In this document: positions 63,844 through 64,000 of the stretch, in pieces
Position numbering within the stretch: position 1 is the stretch's first letter
Layout of the letters: every line of letters begins with the position of its first letter
From: Cupriavidus necator
GTDB taxonomy: Bacteria > Pseudomonadota > Gammaproteobacteria > Burkholderiales > Burkholderiaceae
NCBI RefSeq assembly: GCF_013141915.1
Contig: NZ_SROX01000006.1
Span: 272,346 to 336,345 of the forward strand
Length of the DNA stretch: 64,000 bases
Reading direction: 5' to 3'
Notes under the pieces: generated by a model
The model's input: the letters and a program-made list of their open reading frames with translations, nothing else
Database searches by the model: none
Told to the model about the DNA's origin: nothing
Position numbers and translations under genes: made by a program

Positions 63844-64000
63844 GAGTTGCCCCTGCCGCGCAGGGCGGCATTTCGTTCAAGCACTTCGCAACTAACGCTG
63901 CCTATCGCTTCAGCAGCTCATTCGCTGCAGTGGTCCATTCCCTCGAGCGAAAGCTCAGGAAAATGGATACAGCTGCAGCACGAACATGCGTGCAGGCGCC

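Overview
The window is typical of a high-GC betaproteobacterium, most likely Cupriavidus or a close Ralstonia/Burkholderiales relative. The evidence is a narK1-narK2-narGHJI cluster, several Bug/TctC-type solute receptors beside LysR regulators, an H-NS of the Bv3F/HvrA kind, and strong G/C third-position bias up to about 27.9 kb. This assignment rests on gene content and order, not on a marker gene.

Bases 1-10.5 kb hold ordinary chromosomal genes: a partial BNR-repeat protein, a purine/pyrimidine-type NCS2 permease, a VOC protein, H-NS, a lipoprotein, AraC and LysR regulators, an MFS exporter and NnrS. Bases 10.7-22.6 kb form the respiratory nitrate reductase cluster: two nitrate/nitrite carriers, NarGHJI, a PpiC-type isomerase, a beta carbonic anhydrase and the molybdenum-cofactor protein MobB. 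Bases 22.6-26.7 kb hold a LysR-Bug-LeuC/LeuD-like hydroxyacid module. A cytochrome cd1 nitrite reductase gene (nirS) starts at 26901 behind an FNR/Dnr-type box and is cut off after about 325 codons.

The break in nirS at about 27870 marks the start of an accessory region that runs to the end of the window; the rest of nirS is not seen. It opens with a Tn7-like transposition operon on the minus strand, in the order tnsC-like, tniQ/tnsD-like, tniQ, tnsA, tnsB. Behind it lie small cargo genes (HAD-like, double DUF6471, possible GIY-YIG-like, a second H-NS, a YHYH protein). Next is a complete Lamassu-type (ABC-3C) defence operon with an extra helicase-nuclease gene (40.6-46.8 kb). A hydroxyacid catabolic operon with two Bug receptors follows (47.1-53.3 kb), then a scar of broken genes.

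The most unusual part is 53.4-63.9 kb. A four-gene minus-strand operon (56465-60884) combines a ZorA-like channel protein with a long cytoplasmic coiled coil, a ZorB/ExbD-like one-helix protein with a membrane aspartate, a VWA-like membrane-anchored protein and a four-helix coiled-coil membrane protein. No Zorya ZorC/D/E gene is present. It is the best candidate here for an undescribed, ion-motive-force-driven system, probably in defence. Three copies of one small unknown gene (one intact, two frameshifted) lie around it. A secreted non-specific nuclease and three tandem paralogues of another unknown family follow.
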